Of a stretch of 64,000 bases of DNA, positions 1-12,126 are shown in pieces (position 1 is the stretch's first letter; each line of letters opens with the position of its first letter). The notes under the pieces were generated by a model. It did no database searches and was not told the origin of the DNA. It saw only the letters and a program-made list of their open reading frames with translations. A program made the position numbers and the translations under genes. Source of the stretch: Plantago major (lineage: Eukaryota > Streptophyta > Magnoliopsida > Lamiales > Plantaginaceae); contig CM048842.1 in assembly GCA_026545765.1 (NCBI GenBank), positions 92,221,230-92,285,229 of the forward strand, written 5' to 3'.

Positions 1-172
1 TTTAAATCTTCTTGTATTATTAATGCCAAATAAGACCTGTAGATTCACTTACTTGCTCGGTATCCACTTTTATTTTCTTGGGTATTTCAAATGACTGCTT
101 CATAAGTTGGAGATTCTGAATAAAACTACTGCATCTACTGTGGTAATGATCTTTTTTCAAACCCTTTTGCAG

Positions 173-2109
173 GTGGCCTTCTGTCTGGGAGAACATTGGC
201 TGTTCTAGCGACCATGACATTGGCCACATCTATGGCAGCAAAAGAGGGCCCCACACAGATGGCGGGCCATCAGATCTGTTTCCAGGTCTGGTTGGCTTTA
301 TCCATGCTTAATGATGCTTTGGCACTCTCAGGACAGGTAAAGTTTCAGAAAGCACACATAACTGATTCTTTTTTTGCACAAGATTAAGTTTGCAAATGGA
401 TTTTCATTCAGTGAAATATACACAGCCCTGTCTTCTTCTCTTTTATTGATATCAATGGTTTTTTTTTTTGTGGCCGACTTATTCAATTGCTTCGTGCACT
501 TGTCCTCTTAAAGGATGATATCCTTCATCCGTTGGAATTTTTCTACCGCAAATGCTGTTTCAGTAGTATTCTGGGAGACAGCTTAATATGAGACTAGTCT
601 ATTCTGTTGTTCCAATTGATGCCGGTTATAATGGTGTTCCATAGCATCTTAAATTTCCTCTAAACTCAGGGTCACATGTAGGTTGCACTTTAGTTCCTAG
701 CGTATCTTACTTCAGAAAATGTTATCTTTGGATAGGCTCATGGACAATACTTTTTCTCATAAGGCAAACTCGCACACACAGCCAACACACAAACATCGCA
801 TTCCAAAGCAGTAACTCCTATGCGGTTTGACCCACCTCACCTTGTACAGCAAACCCAAGCTACATATCGCAAGGGGAGTGGACAATATTAGTAAAACAGC
901 TACCCCTTAAATATTATCGATCTGCTTAGCTGATATCAGTATTTATGGTTTTGTCTTTTAACTTATCTCTTTTTTCTGAAATATCTTTTAGACTCTTCTT
1001 GCTAGTGACTACGCTCAGGGGAATTATGGTCTTGCACGCCGGGTGATATACAAAGTTCTCCAGGTTTGTAAATCTGAATATCAATGTCTAGTTCTTTTTG
1101 TGTTTAATTTTATTTGATGGTATCTCTCATTATAAATGAGATGAATTACCTGGCTCAGTGTTCTGATGCTTTGTGAATAATCAGATTGGTTTGATGCTAG
1201 GAGTGGCTTTAGCTGTAACTTTGTACCTTGGATTCGATGCTCTCTCCAGCCTATTTAGCACCGACTCAGAAGTTCTCGAAGTAGCCAGATCTGGCACCTT
1301 GGTAAGAATATCAACCGTACCTTATTGTTTAGGATAAAGTACTCACAGACTGACAGCTAGTTGTTTACTAAAAATGAGCTGCACTTGGGTAACTAACACC
1401 AAAAGTTTACACCGTGTTCCATATGTTTTTGCTTATAATCCAGAATAAATGGTGTTAGTTGCGTGCATACACAACTTCATTCTGTTCGCTTGTGGATTTA
1501 TGTGGTAGATATCATTACTAAGGCAGTTTTAGTGGAATTCATATAATACTAAAGAGTGCTTGTGTTTGTATTGTAGTTCGTTGCTGGATCTCAGCCAATG
1601 AATGCTATTGCTTTTGTTCTTGATGGGCTTTACTACGGTGTTTCAGACTTTGGATTTGCAGCATATTCAACGGTAATGCTATTTGCCATTTACAGGTGCT
1701 TCACTGGTTAAGTTTTTTGCTAACAAATGGTTCTCATGTTGATGAACAGGTGATTGTCGGACTGATATCCTGTGTCTTCTTACTGGTAACTGCTCCTAAA
1801 TATGGTCTTGCTGGTGTGTGGGGAGGTCTTTTTCTCTTTATGACTTTGCGTGTCGTTGCTGGAGTTTTGAGGTAATCTATTTACACCCAGTAATGTTAAA
1901 ATCACATTAAGCAAACAAAGACATGAAACATAAAGCTTCATCAACATAATCTGGTTTTGCGATTACCTAGTTGCAATCAAGCATTGAAAACCTCTCTAAT
2001 CATAAATGACAATATGACATTTAGCCAAGTGACTGGAACTTTCAGGTTAAGCACCAGAAGTGGACCGTGGAGATCGCTGTTGCCTGATGCCAAGAAGGAT
2101 AGTAGTTAA
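173..2109 (+). CDS. MATE efflux transporter, DETOXIFICATION 45-like (3' part of gene)
   Basis: A partial gene whose first exons lie before the window. Six exons are visible: 173-336, 992-1063, 1185-1301, 1577-1672, 1750-1871 and 2046-2109, all with AG/GT borders and consistent phases. They encode the last ~210 residues. The peptide carries MATE features: SMAAKEGPTQMAGHQIC, then a run of hydrophobic helices (GLMLGVALAVTLYLGF, LISCVFLLVTAPKYGLAGVW, FMTLRVVAGVLR). It resembles the chloroplast-type MATE branch (DTX44/45, EDS5) more than the vacuolar ones, which is family knowledge. MATE proteins export organic molecules in exchange for H+ or Na+; the substrate is unknown here. The short charged tail ends in KKDSS. 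Bases 1-172 look like the preceding intron. The 3' UTR probably runs to about 2650. Confidence 0.85.
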
Positions 2110-3378
2110 GCAGCTCGCAATATATTCATGTCTTCCTGGTGTCATGATTCCTGTTGCTGCCGGATCTTAGCAGAAGTGCTGGGAAGATGTTTGCGACTTC
2201 TTCCAAATGTGGCCTGCCTTGTACCAGTGCCAAAGCAGCAGGAGCGACTTTTGCACATAGAAGCACTCTACATGCTACACTATAACTGGGGTGACTTTGT
2301 GACAGGGTTCAGGGTTGACTTACAAGTTTGCAACAAAAGCTGTGGATATCAAGAAAAGGCCAGTTCCCAAAGGGCAAAGGCAAGCTGTGTCTTCTATGAA
2401 AGGCTCGTGTAAGTCCGTTATCAGATCATGGATCGAGCTTTGTTACAGCTAGGTACAGTTGACAAAGAATGGCCAGTTTTGCATTTTTATTTATACAGTT
2501 ATCAGAAAAATGAAAAGTGCTTATGACATACATGCACAGCTTTGCCATTGATATTTATGACATTTATGTTTATATTGGTATAGGGCTTTTTGCCTCTAGA
2601 GAAATTAACTATAATATTGAAGAAGCAAAACCTTATTGAATAGCTGCTATGAACGGACGAGGCAGACATGGTTTGTAAGATCTAGATATATACACAACTC
2701 AACTTATGAAAGAAAAATGGAAATTAACTTTTCCTTTTTTTACAAACTTTTGCCATAGACCGTATTTTAAAAGAAAAACGGATTAACATATGGAAATTCT
2801 TATATGTCGAAAAACAAAGATTTTATTCCAAGATTTCATTTTTAGCAGGAAATTTAGCCAGAACGTCCAAGAAAAAAAATTCCATGATCTTTGCCCCTTC
2901 CAGCTCCTTTGGATAGGATTTACTATTATTTTCGGTAAACTAATCTAGGATAATACTAATACTTTACTATTTAGAACCGAATGATGATGATTATTATAAA
3001 CAAACTAAACTTTGTCACGTGGAACAGAATTACATATCATCTAAAAATTCGAACTTATTGAGAGGTAAAAGTTATTTTAATTCTCAAAATTTGAACTTCC
3101 CGGTTGGACCGGTGCTTGGTACCCATTTTGCCCTTGTAAAGAAAAGGCATTTCAATCAAATGGTTATAATAATCATACATAAACAACAAATTACAAGTAA
3201 AAAAGAGCAAAACTTGGTTTCTTCTTTTTCACACTGGAATATATCATACATATTACATACACAAATTAAATGAATGAATGAATATAATGATTAAGAATTT
3301 CTAATTAACAAACACACTATATATATAGTTTCAGCTACTTGTATTGTTCTATAATCTGTGTATGCTTCTCTTCTTCTT
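2110..3378. other. Intergenic: two convergent 3' ends
   Basis: The MATE gene (+) and the IMK2-like gene (-) converge here. The first ~500 bases are probably the MATE 3' UTR. The last ~100 bases before 3378 are probably the receptor-kinase 3' UTR. Between them the sequence is AT-rich, and I see no coding or repeat structure I can support. Confidence 0.5.
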
Positions 3379-5901
3379 TCACTCACTTTTGGCTGGTACT
3401 TCTGCACCATCATCACCAGCACCAGGTGCAGCTGTAACAACATTCGCCATCTCCGGCTTAATCTCTTCGAGTTTCTGCAAGACCTGCTGAGCTTCTGGCC
3501 TTGCAGACGGATTAGGATCGACACAATGCAACGCCAATTTCAATGTGTTAAGCAGTTCATCGCCAACATTAGCCGAATCATCCCTCATTAGCTCCACATC
3601 GAACACTTCATTAGTCCACTCTTCTTTCACTATTGATGCCACCCACTGTGGGAGATCAAGTCCATCTGTTGCCTCACTCGGTGACTTCCCTGTTAAGAGC
3701 TCCAACATGATCACACCAAGGCTGAAGATATCAGTCTTGGTGGTTGTGTTCTTCAGCTTCGAGAACTCCGGAGCTCGATATCCTGTCGTTCCTGCTGTTG
3801 CCACCATGTTCGTATTGGCAGCACTTGTAGTGAGGCGTGAGAGGCCAACATCCGCAATTTTAGGGCAGTTCTGTTCGTCCAGCAGGATATTGCTCGATGA
3901 CAGGTTCCCGTGCACTAAGTTTTCTTCTGTGTGCAGATAGCAGAGTCCTCGTGTGATTCCGATTGATATCATCATTCTTGTTGACCAAGGGATGCTAGTT
4001 TCAGGTCCTCTTGCTGCACATAACAAGATAGTTTGTCAATATATTGCAGCTGAAAAACTACAGACACCGATGTTCTTAGTAAAAACCACAGTATGAGTCA
4101 CATGATATAAATAGCAGCTGCACAAAGTAAATTGGTAAACTGGTATACCATGAAGATACGAAGCGAGGCTTCCGTTCGGCATGTAATCATAGACGAGGAG
4201 CTTCTCGCCTTTCGGCCCCATGTAATAAGCTCTCAAGGCCAATATATTCTGATTCCGGATCTTCCCAAGATGAGTCACCTCCATCTCGAACTCCTTATGT
4301 GGCTTCGAAATCTTCTCTCGCAGCCTCTTCACCGCAACCAGATTGTTATCCTCCAACGTGGCCTTATACGCGGTCCCGTAACCGCTCTTTCCCATTATCT
4401 CTGCAGTAGCACACAACAAATCATCAGCAGTAAACACAAAAGGTCCATCAAAATGTACCAATTTCCCTCCGGTTTCTCCACCGGCTTCGATGTCAGTCGG
4501 CACAGCGGGAACGGCCTTTGATACTACTCCTCCGGTTTTCCCCTTTTTCGCGGCTGTTTTCTTTCTGATCAAGCAACAGAGCAGTGCACAGCACAGGATT
4601 AGTAGAACAACTAAGAGTGCACCAGCTGCTATTAGTATTATATCCTTTGTACTCAATTTTCGATGATGTCGATGAGGCCTCCCTTCAGAAGCAGACGAAG
4701 GCGTATTTTCGGGGGCGGGCGAAGGACACGGAGTCGAGCTACCGTATCCGCATAATGCTAGATTACCGACGAAAGAGGTCGAATTAAACCTCTCAGCTAG
4801 ACCAGATGGAACAGTACCAGACAGATTATTGTAGGAAACATCAAATGTGGAGAGATTTGACAGGTTTGCAAAAGAAACCGGGATTTCACCAGTGAGATTG
4901 TTCTGAGATAAATCAAGAAATGTGATGGTGGAGATGTTAGCTAAGGATTCAGGGATTTCACCATTGAACTCATTGTTCCTCAAGTTCAAAACAGATAAGT
5001 TCCCTAATCTTTGAAAGGATTCAGGAATACGGCTTTCGAGTTTGTTGTTCGATAAATCAAGAGAAACGAGACTCGAGAGATTGCCGAATTCATCGGGTAA
5101 ATTCCCTTCGAATTCGTTGTCACTGAGGCTCAGTTCCTGAAGGAAAGTGAGTCTGCTCAAAGAAGATGGTAATGTTCCTGAAAACAAGTTATGATCAAGA
5201 GCTAAAGACTGAAGCTGATAAGATGAATTAGTACTACTAATAGCCCAAGTATCAGGAACAGAACCAGACAAGTTATTATGCTGGAGAGCAAGAAAAGTGA
5301 GAGAAGCAGACTGAGTCAAGACTAAAGGGATAAAACCTGAAAACCCATTGTAGCTCAAGTTAAGCCGATACAATCTCGTCGAATTCGCGAGGCTCGGAGG
5401 AACTAGGCCAGTGAGCAGATTGTTGCTAACATCAAGAGTCTGGAGACTCAAGCAGTTACCGAGAGACGGAGGAATCGAACCGGATAACCGGTTATTGAAA
5501 AGATAAACCCCACGTAGACTCGGGAGGAGGCCGAGCGAGGTCGGCACCGGCCCTACTAGCACATTGTCATGGAGACTGATGCGACGGAGCGCTCGGAGCT
5601 GCCCGATTTTCTCGGAGATTCGACCGCTCAAGCCTTTGAACGGGAGCTGGATTGCTACGACTTGCCCCTTCACACACTTGACCCCGGTCCAACCGGAACA
5701 AGCACCGGCACTACTCGTCGTGTTCCAGCTACGTAAGACGCCTCGTAGGTCCACGAATTCGTGCTTTATGGCTTGAAGGGCTTGGTAATCGGACTGCGTG
5801 ACGATCAACCCGTCCGATATCGCGAGGGCAGAATCGATGAGTAGAAGGAGAGTAAGGTAAAAGAGACATTGCTTCCATTGCAGGTGGAGTTTATCATCCA
5901 T
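3379..5901 (-). CDS. LRR receptor-like kinase, IMK2-like, with atypical catalytic loop
   Basis: Two exons, 5901-4149 and 4013-3379, with a 135-base GT-AG intron; 795 residues. Order: signal peptide (1-27), LRR N-terminal cap with CSGWTGVKC, about 11 leucine-rich repeats of 24 residues (to ~370), Pro/Ser-rich juxtamembrane part, one membrane helix (~[20 protein letters not shown]) and a cytoplasmic kinase domain. The kinase keeps a glycine loop (GKSGYG), the VAVKRL lysine and the APE-type motif YRAPEF. HRD is replaced by HGN (residues ~619-621) and DFG by DVG (~639-641). Family knowledge: IMK2-type receptors of the inflorescence meristem carry similar replacements and are thought to be weak or inactive kinases. 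The intron lies just after the hinge (LASYLH), as expected for this subfamily. The start ATG is followed at once by a good signal peptide. Confidence 0.92.
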
Positions 5902-8485
5902 GAACTATACAATATTAACAATTGATCAAAAAATGGTTTGAGAGAGAGCAAGGAAGATGGCTATACTAGCTAGTATACTATAGTGTATATAGTCTGTGTA
6001 TTTGAGGTTTGTAGTGTGAGAACTTTACAGGGTAATAGTGAAGAGATAAGAGAGGAAAATGGAGAGATGGTGATGATGGAGAAAAGTGAGAAGCAAAAGT
6101 TAGTTCTTAAGGTGAATGTGTAAGGCAACGGCTAGATTCTTCTTTTACTACAAACAGGAGAGGTTTTGTTTTTATTTTATTGTAATGTATTATTGTATTG
6201 TTATTCCATTTTGGTTAGTTGAGTCTATATTAACGTTATGTTATTTCTGGATGTAGTAGAAATGTAGATAGCCCGTGTTTGACGCGGGCCGAACTAAACA
6301 ACGGCTATATTCTCTGGTTTATGGGTCCGGGTTTGGTCATAATAAGTCAAGACTCAGGCACATAATGGGCTCACTCCACGTTCTGCGGCCCAGTAGCCGT
6401 TGCTGAACTTTGACTTCCTCGTACACATTTATTTTTGTTGAATTGGTAGTATTCATTAGTATTACTTTATTAGTATTAGTGTATATGTTTGCCTTCCTAA
6501 GAAAAGACATTACCTAGGAATTTCGAGAGCTGGAATCTAGTCAGGCTACTATCTATATCTACGAGCCAGGGTGGGCTTCCGCGATTTTTATCGAATTATA
6601 CAACTTGAATAGATGCTAAAGTACCATTGGGCATTTGGTGTCACGGTATTTAAAACTTGTTCGTTTACATTTTAGAGGCATGATTTGGTGTCACGGAGTA
6701 CATAAGTTGAACGGTTCAACCTGAAATGGTGGATCAGTTGGTCACAATTTATGTGATTCAGGACTCTTAAATCCGAGCCGGTTTAATTACCTCTAATGCA
6801 CTACTCACAAGTCACAAAGTGTGTGATCCCTATAGCTATACAAAGCATAGGCTCGACGGTCTCTTACTCACAAACTATGTGGGATCAATACTGATGTCTG
6901 GGATTATTGGTCTCACCCCAATGCTCTCCTATTAATTCACTTTGGTGCATGAATATCTGGGATTGCAAAAAGAAAAGATGTTGATTTGGCTTGTTATTCA
7001 GAGATAGGCAATGCATGATGGACTTGAATCTTGATTGATTGATTGATTCTCTTCCTCCCTTTCACTTTGTTTGCTTGCTCCTTTTCCTCTCATATTAGTA
7101 CTAGTACTATAGTTTTCAGTTTTATTACTATTAGCCTCACTCATTACTCATTAGAGGTCTCAGAGGAATTCTCATTAGAGATCAGGTTTTAAGCTTCAAC
7201 CCTAACCCAGAAAAACAGTCCAAAATCTGGTTTCTCAACTGTCATCCTATTTCCTAGCAGATTCTGCAAATCTAGATGCAAAAGACAAAAACTAACCACC
7301 AGTTTACACAAGATTGTATGTTAATGAACTATCGTTAGTCTTTCAAAAGAAAACTATAGGATTACCAGTGTCTTCGCAGTGACAAAGAGCATCCTAGACA
7401 ACCACACATGAACAAGCAGTAAAACTTGAAATATAAAGACTGCAGATCAAGGTCATACAAGATGTTCGGTTGTTCAAAATAGCACTGTAAATAAGATCAA
7501 TAAATACCACCATTTCATATGTAGTTGTTTCATGAAGGTCAAGAGACTGCACACAGATATAGGGAAAGAACAGGTGGTAAAAGATCACCCTCACCAGCCT
7601 TACCATAAAATAGACAAACTTACAGAGTCACACTTCAATTGTCCATACTACTACCATACACAGCTCGGGTTGCATTTGCATATTAAACATCTGCAGCTCT
7701 ATAAACTGATCAACGTTTCACTCATATGCAAACACCACCAGGTAAACAACCCCACCCCCTGTCCAATCCGGTGGATGCACAAAAACTTTATCTGTTGAAA
7801 ACATTAAATCAGCACACCATAAAGTATACTGAAGTAACACCTTTAACTGGGGGCTGACCATTCATTTGGAACTCCAACAGTTCATATTAACATAAAGATG
7901 TCAATGGTAAATATAGGCTGAAATGCAAACTTTCATTCAGTATCTCTAATTTTCCATAGTACTTATAATCTAATTTGAAACTTCATCCACAGTGAGACAA
8001 ACAGCAATAAGCTTTAGCTTTTCTTCACCCCAGAAGTTAATGATCTTAAATATGTATCCAATTAGTCAATCCTAGACACACAAGAGCAAGAAATCAATCA
8101 GCATGAGACGTGTTCGGCAAACCAATTGAAAGCGTAAAGGCTACATAAAAAGATCTAGAGCATCACTATCCAGTTCCGACCTTAAAGCTTCAATGTCAAG
8201 CTCAAGTTCCAGTACTAGTCCAATTATGTTTTATGTAAAGAAGAAAACAATAGTCATAACATTCAGTAAACATGGACAAAATACATTGGTTCAATTGGTT
8301 CTCTAGCGAGATATATATCACAAATTCACCAGTCACCACTAACATAACCTAATACAAAGCAAAAAAGAAAAAAGAGAGAGAAGATAAGAAACAATGTATC
8401 GTCAATTTGACTATGCAAGTACAACTGTATGAACCAGCTTCATTATAGCATCCTATGAGACAAAATGATAAACATCTTAGCCTCA
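5902..8485. other. Intergenic between IMK2-like and PRA1 genes
   Basis: The first ~250 bases upstream of the receptor-kinase ATG should hold its leader and promoter (minus strand). A GATT microsatellite lies at 7032-7048. Around 6630-6690 the phrase ATTTGGTGTCACGG occurs twice, suggesting a small degenerate repeat. The last ~130 bases are probably the PRA1 3' UTR. I see no other gene. Short open frames at 7394-7798 have no recognisable content. Confidence 0.5.
7032..7048. repeat. (GATT)n microsatellite
   Basis: Four consecutive GATT units in intergenic sequence. Confidence 0.7.
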
Positions 8486-9127
8486 TCAAACCCTAGCCGG
8501 AACCACGGCAGGCTGAGAACCGACGAAATACGAGAGGAATCCAGGCATACTCGCTTGCGCCTCCTGCTCATCGAGGAACAGATCCTCCGGCACACGAAAC
8601 GCACCGTGCGCACAAACGATCGCAGCTCCAACCATAAGAGCTGACACGAGCACAGATCCAACGCTCGTCAGAAAGATGACAACAGCCGTGGACACGATCA
8701 GGAACATGAGCGTCTCCCGATCTGTAAACTGGCGGCCGAAAACGCTAACCGGAGGATCGGACGCTTGACGGAAGAGGTAGAGGAAGAGCCAGGCGGCGAG
8801 AAGAGCCGAGAGGAAGATGAGAGAGAGCGGATTGGTGAGGAGAGAGATCGCGAGCACGGCAGTGATGATGGTGAGGTAGTTGATGCGGAAGTAGTTGAAG
8901 TTTTTGCGGATGCGGACGGTGGCGTCGGAGATGGATTCAGGTTTGGAGAGGGCGGACCGATCGAGGAGCTCCGGCCATGGGCGGCGGTTGGAGAGGCCGG
9001 TGCGGACGGTTTCGGAGATGCCGGCGATGAAGGTGCGGACGGCGGAGGATTGGGCGGTGTCGGTGGTGGTGATTTGGGGATTGGTGATTGGGAGAATTGC
9101 GGGAGCTGAGGGATTTGGGGATGACAT
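8486..9127 (-). CDS. PRA1 family protein (prenylated Rab acceptor, B clade)
   Basis: Single-exon gene, 213 residues, the usual length. Order: Ser/Pro/Thr-rich N-terminus, amphipathic segment RTFIAGISETVRTGLSNRRP, then the PRA1 core with RPWPELLDRSALSKPES and RIRKNFNYFRINY. Two hydrophobic blocks follow (~84-118 and ~139-172), each long enough for two membrane passes, separated by the polar loop DRETL. The C-terminus has PEDLFLDEQE. PRA1 proteins sit in ER, Golgi or endosomal membranes and bind prenylated Rab GTPases during vesicle traffic. Being intronless fits plant PRA1 genes. The ATG has a TATA element about 80 bases upstream. Its neighbour further downstream on the same strand is an MDL gene, an arrangement also recalled from Arabidopsis (PRA1.B5 beside MDL2). 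Confidence 0.93.
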   Translation of the reverse strand: MSSPNPSAPAILPITNPQITTTDTAQSSAVRTFIAGISETVRTGLSNRRPWPELLDRSALSKPESISDATVRIRKNFNYFRINYLTIITAVLAISLLTNPLSLIFLSALLAAWLFLYLFRQASDPPVSVFGRQFTDRETLMFLIVSTAVVIFLTSVGSVLVSALMVGAAIVCAHGAFRVPEDLFLDEQEAQASMPGFLSYFVGSQPAVVPARV

Positions 9128-9202
9128 TGTTTTGCGTGGTGCAGATTTGATTGTTTGTTTTTCAAGCGTTATAATTTGATTTGATTTTGTTTTGGTGGGA
9201 TT

Positions 9203-9212
9203 TATTTATATA
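9203..9212 (-). promoter_or_regulatory. TATA box of the PRA1 gene
   Basis: TATATAAATA on the minus strand, about 80 bases before the PRA1 ATG. The spacing fits a TATA box with a short leader. Confidence 0.55.
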
Positions 9213-10335
9213 GGGTGAGATTGTTGACGGGAGTTCTTTTGCGGTGGAAAATGAAAGAGGAAATAGATTTGTATACAAGGAAAGGAAAGTAAAGGTTTTT
9301 ATTTCATGATTTAAGACGCGTCTGGTATGTATCTGCTCACTGTTATTATGACTTAGTTAATACGTTATGTTAACGAAGTGAAGCTTCATCATCGTTGGAT
9401 TTACGTCAAGCTCTGAAAAATATCACACAAAGCCACCGTGTGTATTTTTAGTTGTAAATTTAAAATAAGAGAGAAAATATAAACAAAAAGAAAAAAGTGT
9501 ATAAAAGTAAAATTTTATTTTATTTAATGGATGTGGAATAGTAATATATGAAATTATATAAGATAATTAAAAATAACAGATGTATAAACTTATGCTTCCA
9601 ACCGAGAATACAGTACATGGGGGACGATCATTGTGAAAATAATATTCTTAATCTTGCAAAACTGAAATAGTTTTGGTGAGTTATGGAATACAGTTTCTCT
9701 GTTTGAAATTGTTAAATGCTTGGCGCACCGTAGCAAGGTTGCCGCAAGATTATTTATGAGATAAGTTTCGAGTTTATAAAGGCTGCCCAAGTGTTACAAA
9801 ATGCTAGGAAGCTAGCCAACGAAATGCAGCGTTAAAATTTTCATACTACTAACATCTATGCCTATGACATGGGAGGGGTGAGCTGAAAGCCCAGGAGGAT
9901 CACAGCACACATACTTACATAGACAAGAGGTCGATACAAACTCCCATGTAAAACACTGAACGTATCTTCGTAACAACAGAAGAGCTAATATCCTATGCAA
10001 TGGCATGGGTGTTAAACATATTAGCAGATTCAGTAGCAAGATATGTTGTCATTGGACCGGCGAAGATTGGTACACAGAGATAGAAGGTAGGCAGAGAGTA
10101 GGTAGGTCACGATAGAGGCCTTTATCAGTCGATTAATTATGCATATATTCAAAATTTAACTACAGATATGAGTAGGGGCGGTTAAGCCCAAGATCCATTA
10201 AAGAGTTGTGCAGAGCAACATAATAAGTCCAAGATCGTTACTCAGAATCCAGATACATCATATGCATTCAATACAGATTGTTCAATCCCTAAATGGAACC
10301 AGCAGGGCAGGTTGTTAAATTTACGCACATGGTAT
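9213..10335. other. Intergenic between PRA1 and MDL1/2-like genes
   Basis: AT-rich. The part nearest 10335 is probably the 3' UTR of the MDL gene on the minus strand. No other coding or repeat structure is evident. Confidence 0.45.
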
Positions 10336-12126
10336 CTAGAAGGTCGATCCATTCCAACCCAAGTTAGAGCCCTGCAGACAGAAAGTGGAAGTTCATGAGG
10401 CATTAGGACACAGAAATGGGTGTGTAACAAAGTCGAACAAATAAATATCCAACTAACAAATGCAATTTACAAAGGAAGCAAACAAGTACTTGATAGAATG
10501 ATAAAACTGAAGCTCCTTCATAGCTCTAAATAGTGAAAGCTCGTTTACATGATTTAGTACTGGTGTAAAGCATGCAGACATTGTGCATATTCTTGGCTCT
10601 GACTGGCCTAAACAAGCAGCAAGAATGCAATGAGAAGAAGATGCATACCAGAACCTTTCGCCAATAAACTCAATATGTTAATGTTACAAACCTTAGTATC
10701 ATAGAATTTGAGGTAGAATCGTGATTTCGGAACAGAAAGTTTAGATTCAAGAACACTGGCAATAGCAGCGCTCAGCTTCTTGTTGACATCAGAGCTCAAA
10801 CCTCCAATAGAAAGCAATTCTCCATATGCAGCAGGCTCCTCTGTTCCGCCAAATGCTATAGGTACAGATCCCTTCAGAACAATCATCACATACTGCATCA
10901 AAGCAGAAGCAACATGATATTAGTGCTCTTCGAGTTCTCAAGGAAAAGAGTGCAGATGATTAATCCTAAGGATATGTCGACATAGAGAATGAGATTACTG
11001 ACTAATTCCAAACCGTGCCAACTCAAGGGGCAAGGATGAATGATTTCTTCCAATTGCCGTGAAGTGATTAAATGAAGCACAATTGGGTCTGGGTGGTTTT
11101 AATGTCCTTATGATGGCTGTTTGCAAAAAGATGCTGCAAAAATACTGATTCTAGTTGATTTTACGAGAACCACCTAAATTACTCTTAAAAATCAGCTTAC
11201 GTAAGACTATTCTGAGCTGGAGACACTCATAATCTGATTTTGCAAACACATATTCCGGTGATTTTGCAACAAATGAGCTATAACCAGTTTACGTATGATG
11301 AGTGCAAGCAGATTGAGCTCCAAACGAGACTCTATCACTCAATAAGAGAAGAGGAAGCTTGCTGACAGGCATTAAGCTATATCAGATTCCAATTCAGCTG
11401 ACAATCATGCAAATGTTGAGAATAAGTTTACCTAGTCGCTCACTAGTTACAACAACAACAAAGCAGGAAATCGAGGAAATCCACAGCAGAACACGTTCAT
11501 TTCGGCCAATTGTGAACACCTATTATAGCACCTAAAGCAGCTCATCTCTACAGCAACTATACACAATTTCACACTAAACAACTGCCACCTATCAGATCAA
11601 CAAATCCGCAAAAGATTCTAGAAATGTAACTCGAATAATGCAAGCCATGAAAAGGAAGCTGGCAAACAGGCATTAAGCTTTATCAGAATCCACTTCAGCT
11701 GACAATTATGCAAATGTTTTGTCGATAATAAGTTAGTTCATCTAGTCGCTTAAAACAACAACAGAGCAGGAAATCGAGTAAACACACAGCAGAACACGTT
11801 CATTTCGGCCAATTGCGAACAACTTTTATAGCACCTAAAGCAGCTCATCTCAACAGCAATTATGATTTATGCACAATTTCACACTAAACAACTGCCACAC
11901 TACATCTCAAGTAAAATTTCCACTATTAGATCAACAAATCCGTTAACACTAATCGAGATGAATTAAAATCGTAGATGCAGTGAGGCAATAGAATAAGAGA
12001 GAAGCAGATACATACAGCTTCGGGTTTGCCGAGGATCTTGGCGACGGTGGAAGAAGCTTCGGAGAGGATGGCGGAGGAGTCAACGCCGTCCAGGCTGACG
12101 TTGGTGGAGAGGTTCAAGCACGGCAT
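10336..12126 (-). CDS. MIF/D-dopachrome tautomerase-like protein, MDL1/2 type
   Basis: Three exons on the minus strand: 12126-12016, 10892-10692 and 10371-10336. The last is only 36 bases, encoding GSNLGWNGSTF and a stop. Total 115 residues, the exact length of the family. All junctions are GT-AG and in phase. Diagnostic residues: Pro2 directly after Met (the MIF tautomerase catalytic proline once Met is removed), Lys in the LGKPE motif, the KGSVPIAFGGTEEPAAYGEL strand, and SKLSVPKSRFYLKFYD. MIF-like proteins are small trimers; plant versions (MDL1, MDL2) are cytosolic and nuclear, with a debated enzymatic role. Intron 1 (10893-12015) carries a large internal duplication. The gene lies on the same strand between PRA1 and a second MDL copy. 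Confidence 0.93.
11351..11609. repeat. Copy 1 of an intronic tandem duplication
   Basis: From GAGGAAGCTTGCTGACAGGC to GATCAACAAATCCG. It matches 11651-11942 over most of its length, sharing for example CAGCAGAACACGTTCATTTC and GCACCTAAAGCAGCTCATCT. Both copies lie inside intron 1 of the MDL1/2-like gene. Confidence 0.88.
11651..11942. repeat. Copy 2 of the intronic tandem duplication
   Basis: Diverged direct copy of 11351-11609 with small insertions and substitutions. Separated from copy 1 by about 40 bases. Confidence 0.88.

Noticed and set aside
8698..9179. Long open frames on both strands over the PRA1 gene
   Set aside because: They are frame shadows of the GC-rich PRA1 coding region; only the 213-residue frame has family motifs.
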